From: Hymenobacter translucens
GTDB taxonomy: Bacteria; Bacteroidota; Bacteroidia; Cytophagales; Hymenobacteraceae
Assembly: GCF_020685205.1 (NCBI RefSeq)
Contig: NZ_JAJERB010000006.1
Coordinates: 1 to 64,000 of the forward strand
DNA: 64,000 nt
Reading direction: 5' to 3'
Shown piece by piece: positions 41,505-49,040 of the stretch; the stretch's first letter is position 1; every line of letters begins with the position of its first letter. The position numbers and the translations under genes were made by a program. The notes beneath the pieces are model-generated. The model made no database searches. It was not told the DNA's origin and was given only the letters and a program-made list of their open reading frames with translations.

Positions 41505-43004
41505 GTGCTGATAGCCGCCCTCACCGGGCTCTACCTGCTGCTGCCTACCCGGAACTCCAGCCTCGACGCGTGGTACTATGCCGCCTGCGTGCGCTACGGG
41601 CACGAGCTCCTTTTGCCCCACCACCTGCTGTTCAACGTGGCGGGCCGGCTCTGGCTGCAACTGCTGCAGCTCACCGGTTTGCGGCCCGATGCCCTGGCAG
41701 CAGTGCAGGCCCTGAACGCCCTGGCGGCGGGGGCAACCCTGGCGCTGCTGTACTGCCTGCTGCGCCGCCTGGGGCGGGGCCGGCCGCTGGCGATGGCCTG
41801 GGTGCTGGTTGTAGGCAGCAGCTTTGGGGTGATGCGCTTTGCCACCGAGGCCGAAACCTACATTCTGCCTTTGCTGCTCTCCCTGGCGGCCAGCCGGTGC
41901 TGGGTGCAGTACCTGCTCCTCCCTGGCCGGCCGGCCGGGCTGCTTTTCAGCGCGGGCCTGCTGGCTTCGCTGGCCTGCCTGCTGCATCAGGTTCACGTAT
42001 TCTGGTGGCTGGGCCTCCTGCTGGGCACGGTCTGGCTGGCAACTGCGAAGGCAAAAGCCCTATTGACCTATGCCTTGCCGGCTTTGCTGGTGCCCCTGGC
42101 CTACGCCCTGGCTTTGCCCTCCTGGAACCTGCCGCTGACCGTGGATGCGCTGTGGCATTTCGTATTTCACGACTACTACGCCGGGGCCGGCGGGGGCGTG
42201 TCGGGCCGGGGTCTGCTGCTGACGGGGGCTAATGTGGTGCGCACGTTCGGGCAGGTACACGGCTCCACCCTGGCCCTGGTGCAGCGTCTGCCGGGCCTGC
42301 TCGCTGTACCCCTTATAGTGGTGGGGCTGCTGATGTATGCCGCCTGGCAGGTCCGCCGGCAAAGCCGGGGCAGGCAAGCGGAAAAGCGACCAGCAAGTCC
42401 GCTGTGGGGTCAGATATGCTTAGTGCACGCCCTGATTCTGGTGCTGCACCTGCTTTTCGCCGCGTATTCCGACGGCAACGCCGAGTTTATGGTGATGCTG
42501 CCGGCTTTGCTGGCGGTGGCCGCTAGTCAGCTGAACCTGCCGGCGCGCAGCGTGGCCGTGGCGGGCGGGGCGCTGCTGCTCTGGAACCTGGCCTTCGGGC
42601 TGGTGCCGGCCCGCCTGCTGCAATTCACCAACCATACCCGACTGCTGAGCCGGATTCAGCAGGAGCCCCGGGCCTGGTTTCTGCTCGACAACCACAACCT
42701 CGTGCTCAACCAACTGCACTACCTCACCGGCAACCCCGCCGGTCCGGCCAACGTGCTGCCCGCGCCCACGCTGCTGGTGCAGCGCCCCGACAGTACGGCG
42801 GAGGGGTTCCGGCAGTGGCTGCGTGCCCAGCGCCAGGCGGAGCGCGTAGTGTATACCAACACCCTCGGCGCCCCGCGCCTGCTCGACCGGGCCCAACTGG
42901 TGTACGGCAACCAGAACGCGGCTTTGCTGGCCGGCTTCCGCACCGCGCGCGTCGACTCATTTCCGACTTTCTTTGGGCCGTACTACCTCACCGTTATCCA
43001 GTGA
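41505..43004 (+). CDS. GT-C-like polytopic membrane protein, first of a pair
   Basis: This protein of about 499 residues has ten or more membrane spans and a short C-terminal soluble tail. The first loop, NSSLDAWYYAACVRYGHELL, places acidic and aromatic residues after span 1 as in GT-C glycosyltransferases. FATEAETYILPLLLSL resembles the DUF2723 group. A lipid-linked sugar transferase is possible but not shown. The only conventional start is GTG at 41505, which truncates the first span. The frame is open back to 41346 with no ATG, GTG or TTG, so a rarer start such as ATC at 41466 should be considered. Its stop overlaps the next start (GTGA). Confidence 0.75.
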   Translation: MLIAALTGLYLLLPTRNSSLDAWYYAACVRYGHELLLPHHLLFNVAGRLWLQLLQLTGLRPDALAAVQALNALAAGATLALLYCLLRRLGRGRPLAMAWVLVVGSSFGVMRFATEAETYILPLLLSLAASRCWVQYLLLPGRPAGLLFSAGLLASLACLLHQVHVFWWLGLLLGTVWLATAKAKALLTYALPALLVPLAYALALPSWNLPLTVDALWHFVFHDYYAGAGGGVSGRGLLLTGANVVRTFGQVHGSTLALVQRLPGLLAVPLIVVGLLMYAAWQVRRQSRGRQAEKRPASPLWGQICLVHALILVLHLLFAAYSDGNAEFMVMLPALLAVAASQLNLPARSVAVAGGALLLWNLAFGLVPARLLQFTNHTRLLSRIQQEPRAWFLLDNHNLVLNQLHYLTGNPAGPANVLPAPTLLVQRPDSTAEGFRQWLRAQRQAERVVYTNTLGAPRLLDRAQLVYGNQNAALLAGFRTARVDSFPTFFGPYYLTVIQ

Positions 43005-44422
43005 ACCCGGCTTTCCTTCCTGCTTCCCACCGCTACCTGCTGCTGCTGCTGGCCCTGGGCGCCGTGGCGCTGACGGCCGTGGTGGCCGACAATGGCTTTT
43101 TCTGGGACGGGGTGCTGCAGGCGTCGCGCTACGCGCAGTGGTACTACGACACTGGCTTCCGCCACCTGCTCGTGCCCGAAAGCTATGACTCGGGCCACCC
43201 GCCCCTGCTCGGCCTGCTGCTGGCCGGCGCGTGGAAGCTCTTCGGCCGCTCCCTGCCCGTGGGGCACTGGCTGATGCTGCCTGCCCTGCTGGGCATTATC
43301 TGGCAGCTGTACCGCTTGGCCCGGCGCTTCCTGCCCCCAGCCTGGGTGCTGCCGGGCACCGTGCTGCTGGTGGCCGAGCCCACGTTGCTGGGGCAAAGCG
43401 CCCTGGTGTCGGCCGACGTGCTGATGGTATTCTGCTACCTGCTGGCGTTTAACAGCCAGCTGAGCGGACGGCGCGGGTGGTTGGCGCTAAGCTTGCTGCC
43501 GCTGGGGCTGCTCAGCACCAGGGGCACCCTGCTGATCGTGGCCCTCTTTCTGACCGACGCTGTGGTGCTGCAGCCCTGGCGGGAAGGCCGGCGGCTAAGC
43601 AGCTGGCTGCGCTGGGGGCTGCCCTACGTGCCGGCCACGTTGCTGGTGTGCGCCTGGCTGGCCTTTCACTACCAGGCCTATGGCTGGGTGATTTACCACG
43701 CCGGCTCGGCCTGGGCCGGGAATACGCAGGTGGTAGGCTGGTCCGTGCGCCTGCGCAACATAGGCATCATCGGCTGGCGCCTGCTCGACTTCGGCCGGGT
43801 AGCCCTGGGCTTGGCCGCTTTGGTCATCGGGGTGCAGGTGTTGCGACGGAAGCTGGTGTTCAGCCGCGACGCGGCCGTGCTGCTGGCGGCGCTGCTGGCC
43901 CCGGTGCTGGTCGTAAGCTCATCATTCGTGCCGTATGCCAACCCCATCGGTCACCGCTACTTTCTGCCTGCCTACCTGCTGCTGGCGTTAAATGTGCTGT
44001 ACTACCTGCCCCGGCTGCGGGCGGGTCGCTGGGTGTACGCCGCCCTGCTGCTAAGCTTGCTGAGCGGGCACTTCTGGGTGTATCCCGAGACCATAGCGAA
44101 AGGCTGGGATGGCACGCTGGCCCACCTGCCGTACTTCGGCTTGCGCCGGCAGATGCTCACTTACCTCAACGCGCACCGGATTCCGCTAGGCCAGGTCGGG
44201 TCGGAGTTTCCCAACGCCTACCCGCTCTGCCAGGCCGACCTCGCAGCTGACTGCCGCCGCTTTGCCCCCAAAGATCTAAGCCGGAACCCTTACCTGCTGC
44301 AGTCGAACGTGATGAACGGCTTTTCCGACCAGGAACTGGAAACGCTGCGCACCCGCTGGGTGATGGTGCAGGAGGTTCGGGCAGGGCAGATGTATTTCCG
44401 CCTCTACCGCCGGCCGGAGTAG
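43001..44422 (+). CDS. GT-C-like (family 39-type) membrane glycosyltransferase, second of a pair
   Basis: The 473-residue protein has about ten membrane spans. The first periplasmic loop contains DNGFFWDGVLQASRYAQWYY and then DSGHPPLLGLLLAGAWKLFG, the D...HPP pattern of family 39/ArnT-like GT-C enzymes that use polyprenyl-phosphate sugars. The start is GTG at 43001, overlapping the previous stop by 4 bp and giving MNPAFLPASHRYLLL. The longer frame back to 42815 overlaps the upstream gene. Donor and acceptor are unknown. It follows the elongasome genes, but a link to wall synthesis is only positional. Confidence 0.8.
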   Translation: MNPAFLPASHRYLLLLLALGAVALTAVVADNGFFWDGVLQASRYAQWYYDTGFRHLLVPESYDSGHPPLLGLLLAGAWKLFGRSLPVGHWLMLPALLGIIWQLYRLARRFLPPAWVLPGTVLLVAEPTLLGQSALVSADVLMVFCYLLAFNSQLSGRRGWLALSLLPLGLLSTRGTLLIVALFLTDAVVLQPWREGRRLSSWLRWGLPYVPATLLVCAWLAFHYQAYGWVIYHAGSAWAGNTQVVGWSVRLRNIGIIGWRLLDFGRVALGLAALVIGVQVLRRKLVFSRDAAVLLAALLAPVLVVSSSFVPYANPIGHRYFLPAYLLLALNVLYYLPRLRAGRWVYAALLLSLLSGHFWVYPETIAKGWDGTLAHLPYFGLRRQMLTYLNAHRIPLGQVGSEFPNAYPLCQADLAADCRRFAPKDLSRNPYLLQSNVMNGFSDQELETLRTRWVMVQEVRAGQMYFRLYRRPE

Positions 44423-44644
44423 TAGTGCCGGCCTTTGCTGCTTTTTTAGCGGGCGCGACCTGTACCTGCTGGTCGGTCCTGCACCAGGCCCTACGGGCGA
44501 GAAGTTCACTGACGAGCGGTGGTGACGGGCAACCCCGATCCTTCAGACTCCCCGCCGGGGGCCATCTACAGCAGGGAAGTAGCCAGGAGTAGGGCTATCA
44601 GCTTGGAAGAGGGTAAAAGTCTGCTGACGGCTTGTCAGAACCGC

Positions 44645-46375
44645 TTATTTCACTGCCTGCCGTGCCAGCAAACGGTGCGTGCGGGCGGGCAGGGTGCCGG
44701 CGTCCAGGACGATAAAGCCATCCAGCGCATTGCTGAAGCCCGGGTCCAGGTTAAAGCCGATAAAGCGGGCATTCTGCCGCATGTAGTGCCGCAGCAGGAC
44801 GGGTACGCCCAGTCCGCCGCACTCCAGGCTGCCGATCAACCGGTTTAGCGTCTCCACAGTGTTCAGCTCCTGAAGCAGGTCGGCGACGGGTACCTGACCG
44901 GGCAGGGGCTGGTAGCGGAACTGCTTGCGGGGCCGCACGTGCGCGGCCAGTTCCCGGTCGAAGCAGTGGCGCCGGATAAATTCCACCATTACGGCTTTGG
45001 ACAGGAGCGAAAACCGGTTGCTGATGCTGACCGGCCCGATCAGGTAGCGGTACTCGGGGTGGGTGCTCAGGTAGGTGGCAATTCCCTGCCAGAGCAGCAG
45101 CAGCGGCAGGGGCTGGCGTTGGTATTCGGGCCGGATAAACGAGCGGCCCAGCTCCAGGGACTGGCGCAAAAGTGGCTTCAGTTCTTTTTTCAGGTGAAAC
45201 AAGGAGTGCAGGTAAAACCCCCGGCGGCCAAACCGGCGCAGAATTTCCGGCCCCTGCCCCAGGCGGTAAGCCCCCACCAGCCGGCCCGCTTGCCGGTCAT
45301 ACAGAAACAGATGACGGTAGTAGGTATCGTACTGATCCAGGTCGCGGTCCTGCTGGGTGCCTTCTCCTTCCTCCCGGAAAGTAAGCTCGCGCAGACGGCT
45401 AATCTCGCGCAGCACCTGCGGAATTTCCCGGGATTTGGCCACGTACACCTCCCACATGCCGGAAACGACCAGCCGGCGTTTCGGGCGCAGCGCGTCAATT
45501 TCGGCGGCCAGCAGCCCGCCCGGGGTTTCGGCAATTACGGCCGGCGGTTCGGGCACCGCCACCAGCTTGTTCTGGCCTGCCAGGGCGAAAACCCGCGTGC
45601 GCAGCAGCGGCAGCAGGGCCGGGGCCGGCAGGCGCTGCACCTCGGTCGGGAGCACCGGAACGCCGAGCCGCAGCCGGATGGTGAGGCCCTGCTTGTTGAG
45701 CAGTTCCGCCGGCAACCGCAGGGTGCGCAGCAGCGGGTGCAGCAGCCCCAGCCAGCTAAAAGAAACGCTGTTCTGTCCGCTCACCCAGACCGGCAGAATC
45801 GGGACCCGCGCCGCGGCCAGCAGCCGGCCAGCCGTGGGATGCCACGCCGGTTCCTCGATGGGGCTAAACAAACCCGGCCGGTGCGCTACGGCGCCGGCGG
45901 GAAACAGGAGTAGGGGCACGTCGTTCTGCAGAAAGCGCAGCAGGTGCCGCATCCCACGGGTGTTGCGTGGCCCTCCGCCGGCATCGGGCTGCACCAGCAC
46001 GAACTGCTCACCCAGCTGGGCTAGCAGGGGGGCCAGCAGGTCGTTGGCCACGGCCCGCACCTCTGGTCGTACCTGCCCCAGTACGTGCAGCAAAACCAGC
46101 CCGTCGAGCAGGCCGCTGGGATGATTGGCAACCACGATAAAAGCCCCGGTAGCCGGCACCTGGCGCAGCTCGGCAGGGTCGAACTGCACCCGTACGCCGA
46201 GGCTGCGCAGCAGGGCGGCCACAAAGTCGAGGCCGGTGAGGTGCTGGGTCTGCGCGTACAGCTGCTGCAGCTGCCGAAGATGGGTTAGCTGCCGGAGCAG
46301 GGGAAACAGCAGCCGGCGGGTGCCCGTCTGCCAGGCAGCGGGTACGGGCAGGGGAAAGCTCGTGATCAGATCCAT
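44645..46375 (-). CDS. OlsF-like fused O-/N-acyltransferase for amino-acid lipids
   Basis: This 576-residue fusion has two enzymes. Residues about 20-290 form a PlsC-type acyltransferase with ANHPSGLLDG (H85 to D91) and a later LFPAGAVAHRPG segment. Residues about 305-570 resemble the GNAT-like N-acyltransferase of ornithine-lipid synthesis (OlsB), with LRELTFREEGEGTQQDRDLD, YDTYYRHLFLYD and LGRSFIRPEYQ. The order is that of OlsF, known from Serratia and Flavobacterium, where the C-terminal half N-acylates ornithine and the N-terminal half adds the second chain. Ornithine or glycine lipids are the likely products. It is a single gene. Confidence 0.85.
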   Translation of the reverse strand: MDLITSFPLPVPAAWQTGTRRLLFPLLRQLTHLRQLQQLYAQTQHLTGLDFVAALLRSLGVRVQFDPAELRQVPATGAFIVVANHPSGLLDGLVLLHVLGQVRPEVRAVANDLLAPLLAQLGEQFVLVQPDAGGGPRNTRGMRHLLRFLQNDVPLLLFPAGAVAHRPGLFSPIEEPAWHPTAGRLLAAARVPILPVWVSGQNSVSFSWLGLLHPLLRTLRLPAELLNKQGLTIRLRLGVPVLPTEVQRLPAPALLPLLRTRVFALAGQNKLVAVPEPPAVIAETPGGLLAAEIDALRPKRRLVVSGMWEVYVAKSREIPQVLREISRLRELTFREEGEGTQQDRDLDQYDTYYRHLFLYDRQAGRLVGAYRLGQGPEILRRFGRRGFYLHSLFHLKKELKPLLRQSLELGRSFIRPEYQRQPLPLLLLWQGIATYLSTHPEYRYLIGPVSISNRFSLLSKAVMVEFIRRHCFDRELAAHVRPRKQFRYQPLPGQVPVADLLQELNTVETLNRLIGSLECGGLGVPVLLRHYMRQNARFIGFNLDPGFSNALDGFIVLDAGTLPARTHRLLARQAVK

Positions 46376-46487
46376 AACGTGTCGGGAAAGAACTCTCCGA
46401 AACTTCGGACCGGCACGTTAGCTGGTGATGAACACGGCTTTATCTAATTGTTATTGCGGCAAGGCGGCAAGGTGGCCCGCCAAGCAC

Positions 46488-46535
46488 CAGACAGCCCCGG
46501 CTTTATCCAGCAGTGGATATAGCCGGGGCTGTCTG
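46488..46535. terminator. Long near-perfect hairpin
   Basis: Two 22-nt arms (46488-46509 and 46514-46535) pair with one mismatch around a GCAG loop. It lies 25 bp after the stop of the linker protein on the minus strand. There is no T tract on that side, so termination strength is uncertain. Confidence 0.7.
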
Positions 46536-46560
46536 AAGGCCAGGCGCTGCTCCGTTGGCG

Positions 46561-47838
46561 CTAAGCAAACTTCCGGTCGATAAGCTTGAGCAGCTTGTTG
46601 ACGTGCTCTTCCTTGCGCACCCAGCCATACTTGGTGGTCAAATCCTCGCTGACGTAGCGCTTGGCCGCGGTGGCCGTGGGCAGGGAGTCGAGGTGCTGGA
46701 TGGCGGTGTGGTACTCCATGTTCTCGCCATTGAACAGCTCGTTGATAAAGCTGAAGCGCTGGTTGATGGAAATGGCTTCCCGCAGGCTTTCCACCCTGGG
46801 CGCGGCTTTGTCGGCCAGCGTAGCCGCCGGGCGCTCGGTGCGCAGTGTGGCTCCCAGCGGTACGGACCCGGGATTCTCCGCCTTGAGCTTTTCGTAAAGC
46901 GGTACGCCCGCCGGCGCAGCTTCCGTAAGCGGCCGGGAAGGTTCGGCCGCTGGCTTCGGGGCTTCGACAGGGGCCGCAGCGGCCGGAATGGCGGCGGGAG
47001 CGGCAGGAGCGGGCACAACCGTCGCCGGGGCAGCCGGGGCGGAAGAGGCGGCTACCGGCGCCGGGGCAGTGGACTCAGACAAAGCAGCCGGGGCCGGTTC
47101 GGCTTTCGGGGGAGCCGGTGCGGGCTCAGGAGCCGGAGCCGGGGAAACGAACCGGGGTACTTCTGCAGTTTTCGGCGCTTCCGGAGCCTTGGCGGCCGAA
47201 ACCGGACCATCCTCGCGCAGGTCGGCTTCGGTGAGGGGCAGCAGGGCGCTGAGCTCCGCCACCAGCTTTTCCAGGGGCTGGTGGCTTTTGTAGTTGGCTT
47301 CCTGGTGCAGGCGGAACCGGTTCAGCAGGAAGTCGCGCTCCAGGGCGGAGCCGGGCGTGAGCGTATCGACAAAGCCCTTATAGAGGTCTTTGTCGAGGTC
47401 GAGGTAGCGCAGCCCTTCGCGCAGCTGCTCGGCCGTGGCCGTGGGCTGGCTGCCCAGCAGCTTGTGCTCGAACGTGGCCACCGGATCGATGGCCATTGTC
47501 AGGGTGTCGGTGATGGCGCGGGCCAGCAGGGGCTCGTAGGCGGGGCGGGCCAGCTTGATGCGGCGCGACAGGATGTTCATAAACTGCGTCAGGGCCTGGC
47601 GCACGTCGGGGGCTTCGAAGTTGAAGTAGGGGCTGCGGAGCTTGCCCATCTCGGCGGTCCACTGCTGCAGCAACTGCTGCACCACAAACAGATTTACCTG
47701 CCGGACCGGGGTGAAGCGCAGGACGGCGGGCCCGTCGAGGGTCGCGTCGGGCTGGGCGTCGAAATGCTGGTTGCAGAGCTGCGCGGCCAGCCGGAGGCCG
47801 TACTGTTCGCGTTTGGTCTGACTATATTTGTCGTTCAT
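46561..47838 (-). CDS. Conserved hypothetical protein with Pro/Ala-rich linker
   Basis: I do not recognise a named function. The 425-residue product has an N-terminal helical domain (about 1-225), a central linker of about 100 residues made almost wholly of A, P, E and K, and a C-terminal domain (about 345-425). The C-terminal domain contains SLREAISINQRFSFINELFN and EYHTAIQHLDSLPT, a segment I have seen as conserved in Bacteroidota proteins of unknown role. There is no signal peptide or membrane span, so it is cytoplasmic. The start is ATG 47838; a TTG at 47856 is less likely. It is divergent from the ferredoxin by 36 bp. Confidence 0.82.
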   Translation of the reverse strand: MNDKYSQTKREQYGLRLAAQLCNQHFDAQPDATLDGPAVLRFTPVRQVNLFVVQQLLQQWTAEMGKLRSPYFNFEAPDVRQALTQFMNILSRRIKLARPAYEPLLARAITDTLTMAIDPVATFEHKLLGSQPTATAEQLREGLRYLDLDKDLYKGFVDTLTPGSALERDFLLNRFRLHQEANYKSHQPLEKLVAELSALLPLTEADLREDGPVSAAKAPEAPKTAEVPRFVSPAPAPEPAPAPPKAEPAPAALSESTAPAPVAASSAPAAPATVVPAPAAPAAIPAAAAPVEAPKPAAEPSRPLTEAAPAGVPLYEKLKAENPGSVPLGATLRTERPAATLADKAAPRVESLREAISINQRFSFINELFNGENMEYHTAIQHLDSLPTATAAKRYVSEDLTTKYGWVRKEEHVNKLLKLIDRKFA

Positions 47839-47874
47839 CGAAAAGCCTGGATTCAACGGGCAAGTTAGGGAAAG

Positions 47875-48198
47875 ATGCCCACTCTAAACGTGCAAAACCT
47901 GCCTGGCGCGACTTCTTTGGAGGTATCACCGGGTGCTACGCTGCTGGCTACGCTGCAGGCCTGCGGCCACGACTGGATGCATGCCTGCGGGGCGAAAGGG
48001 CGCTGCACCACCTGTCGGATTGAAGTCGTAAGCGGGCAGGAACACCTAACGCCGCCCACCGACGCGGAGTTGCGCTACCACCTGGCCGGCCGGCTCCAGC
48101 CCCACGAGCGGCTTACCTGCCAGGCTCGCCTGCCCGCCGGCGAGGTGACCGGCCTCGTGCCCCGGGCCACCCGGCTCCCGCATGTCAGGTATCAATAG
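47875..48198 (+). CDS. Small 2Fe-2S ferredoxin
   Basis: This 107-residue ferredoxin has ligands C-x5-C-x2-C in ACGAKGRCTTCR (about residues 37-48) and a fourth cysteine in LTCQAR near residue 83. It is not a close duplicate of the ferredoxin at 23.8 kb: the loop differs (GAKGR against GGVCG) and the C-terminus is basic. The ATG at 47875 is preceded by GGGAAAG. The partner is unknown. It shares a very short divergent region with the linker protein. Confidence 0.88.
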   Translation: MPTLNVQNLPGATSLEVSPGATLLATLQACGHDWMHACGAKGRCTTCRIEVVSGQEHLTPPTDAELRYHLAGRLQPHERLTCQARLPAGEVTGLVPRATRLPHVRYQ

Positions 48199-48282
48199 CC
48201 CGACGCGGCTCTGACGTCGGCGCGGGGCGGTGGGAGTAGAGTTTCGAATCGCGAACCGACCCAGTACGGCCCGGCTATATTC

Positions 48283-48313
48283 TTTGCCCGCCCCGTCGAA
48301 AGCCGTACTTTAG
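48283..48313 (+). promoter_or_regulatory. Complete promoter, TTTG-N19-TACTTTAG, for tdk
   Basis: TTTG at 48283-48286 and TACTTTAG at 48306-48313 are separated by exactly 19 nt. The leader to the GTG at 48364 is about 45 nt. Confidence 0.75.
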
Positions 48314-48363
48314 AGGTTCCGAATGAGGCCGCTCATTCGCTTATTCACTCATTCCCCACTCCT

Positions 48364-48987
48364 GTGTTTATTGAACCCCGCGTCGGCACCAGCCTCGCAG
48401 CCTCCCGCCGGGGCTGGATCGAGGTGGTGTGCGGCTCCATGTTTTCGGGCAAGACGGAAGAGCTGATCCGCCGGCTCAACCGCGCCAAGATTGCCCGCCA
48501 GCAGGTCGAAATCTTCAAGCCCGCCCTCGATACCCGCTACCACGCCGAAGACGTGGTGTCGCACAACGCCAACAGCATCCGGTCTACGCCCGTGGCCGTG
48601 CCCCAGGAAATGCTGCTGCTTGCCGGGGGCTGCGACGTGGTGGGCGTCGATGAGGCCCAGTTCTTTGATGAGTCGCTGGTGGAAGTGTGCACCCAGCTGG
48701 CCAACCGTGGCAAGCGCGTTATTGTAGCCGGCCTCGACATGGACTACATGGGCAAGCCCTTCGGCCCCATGCCGGCCCTGATGGCGGTGGCCGAGTTCGT
48801 GACCAAGGTGCATGCCGTGTGCGTGTGCTGCGGTGAAATTGCGTCGTACTCCTACCGCATTGCGGCTTCAGAAGATAAAATTCTGCTCGGCGAAACCGAC
48901 TCCTACGAGGCCCGGTGCCGGCCCTGTTTTCTGGAAGGCATGAAGGAAAAGGCGGTGGAGCCGATAAGCTCGGCCGCGAAGCACTAA
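48364..48987 (+). CDS. tdk: Thymidine kinase
   Basis: The enzyme phosphorylates thymidine for salvage. The 207-residue type II kinase has Walker [15 protein letters not shown] near residue 26, Walker B VDEAQFF near 96 and the lasso domain with four zinc cysteines (CVCCGE near 156 and CRPCF near 188). The start is GTG at 48364, supported by a promoter about 50 bp upstream. An ATG deeper in the frame would remove the N-terminal strand. porZ follows on the same strand after 53 bp. Confidence 0.96.
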   Translation: MFIEPRVGTSLAASRRGWIEVVCGSMFSGKTEELIRRLNRAKIARQQVEIFKPALDTRYHAEDVVSHNANSIRSTPVAVPQEMLLLAGGCDVVGVDEAQFFDESLVEVCTQLANRGKRVIVAGLDMDYMGKPFGPMPALMAVAEFVTKVHAVCVCCGEIASYSYRIAASEDKILLGETDSYEARCRPCFLEGMKEKAVEPISSAAKH

Positions 48988-49040
48988 AGCCCCCTGGCCG
49001 GCGTTACTTTTCCATTGCTGACTACTGCTATTTCCCGCCG

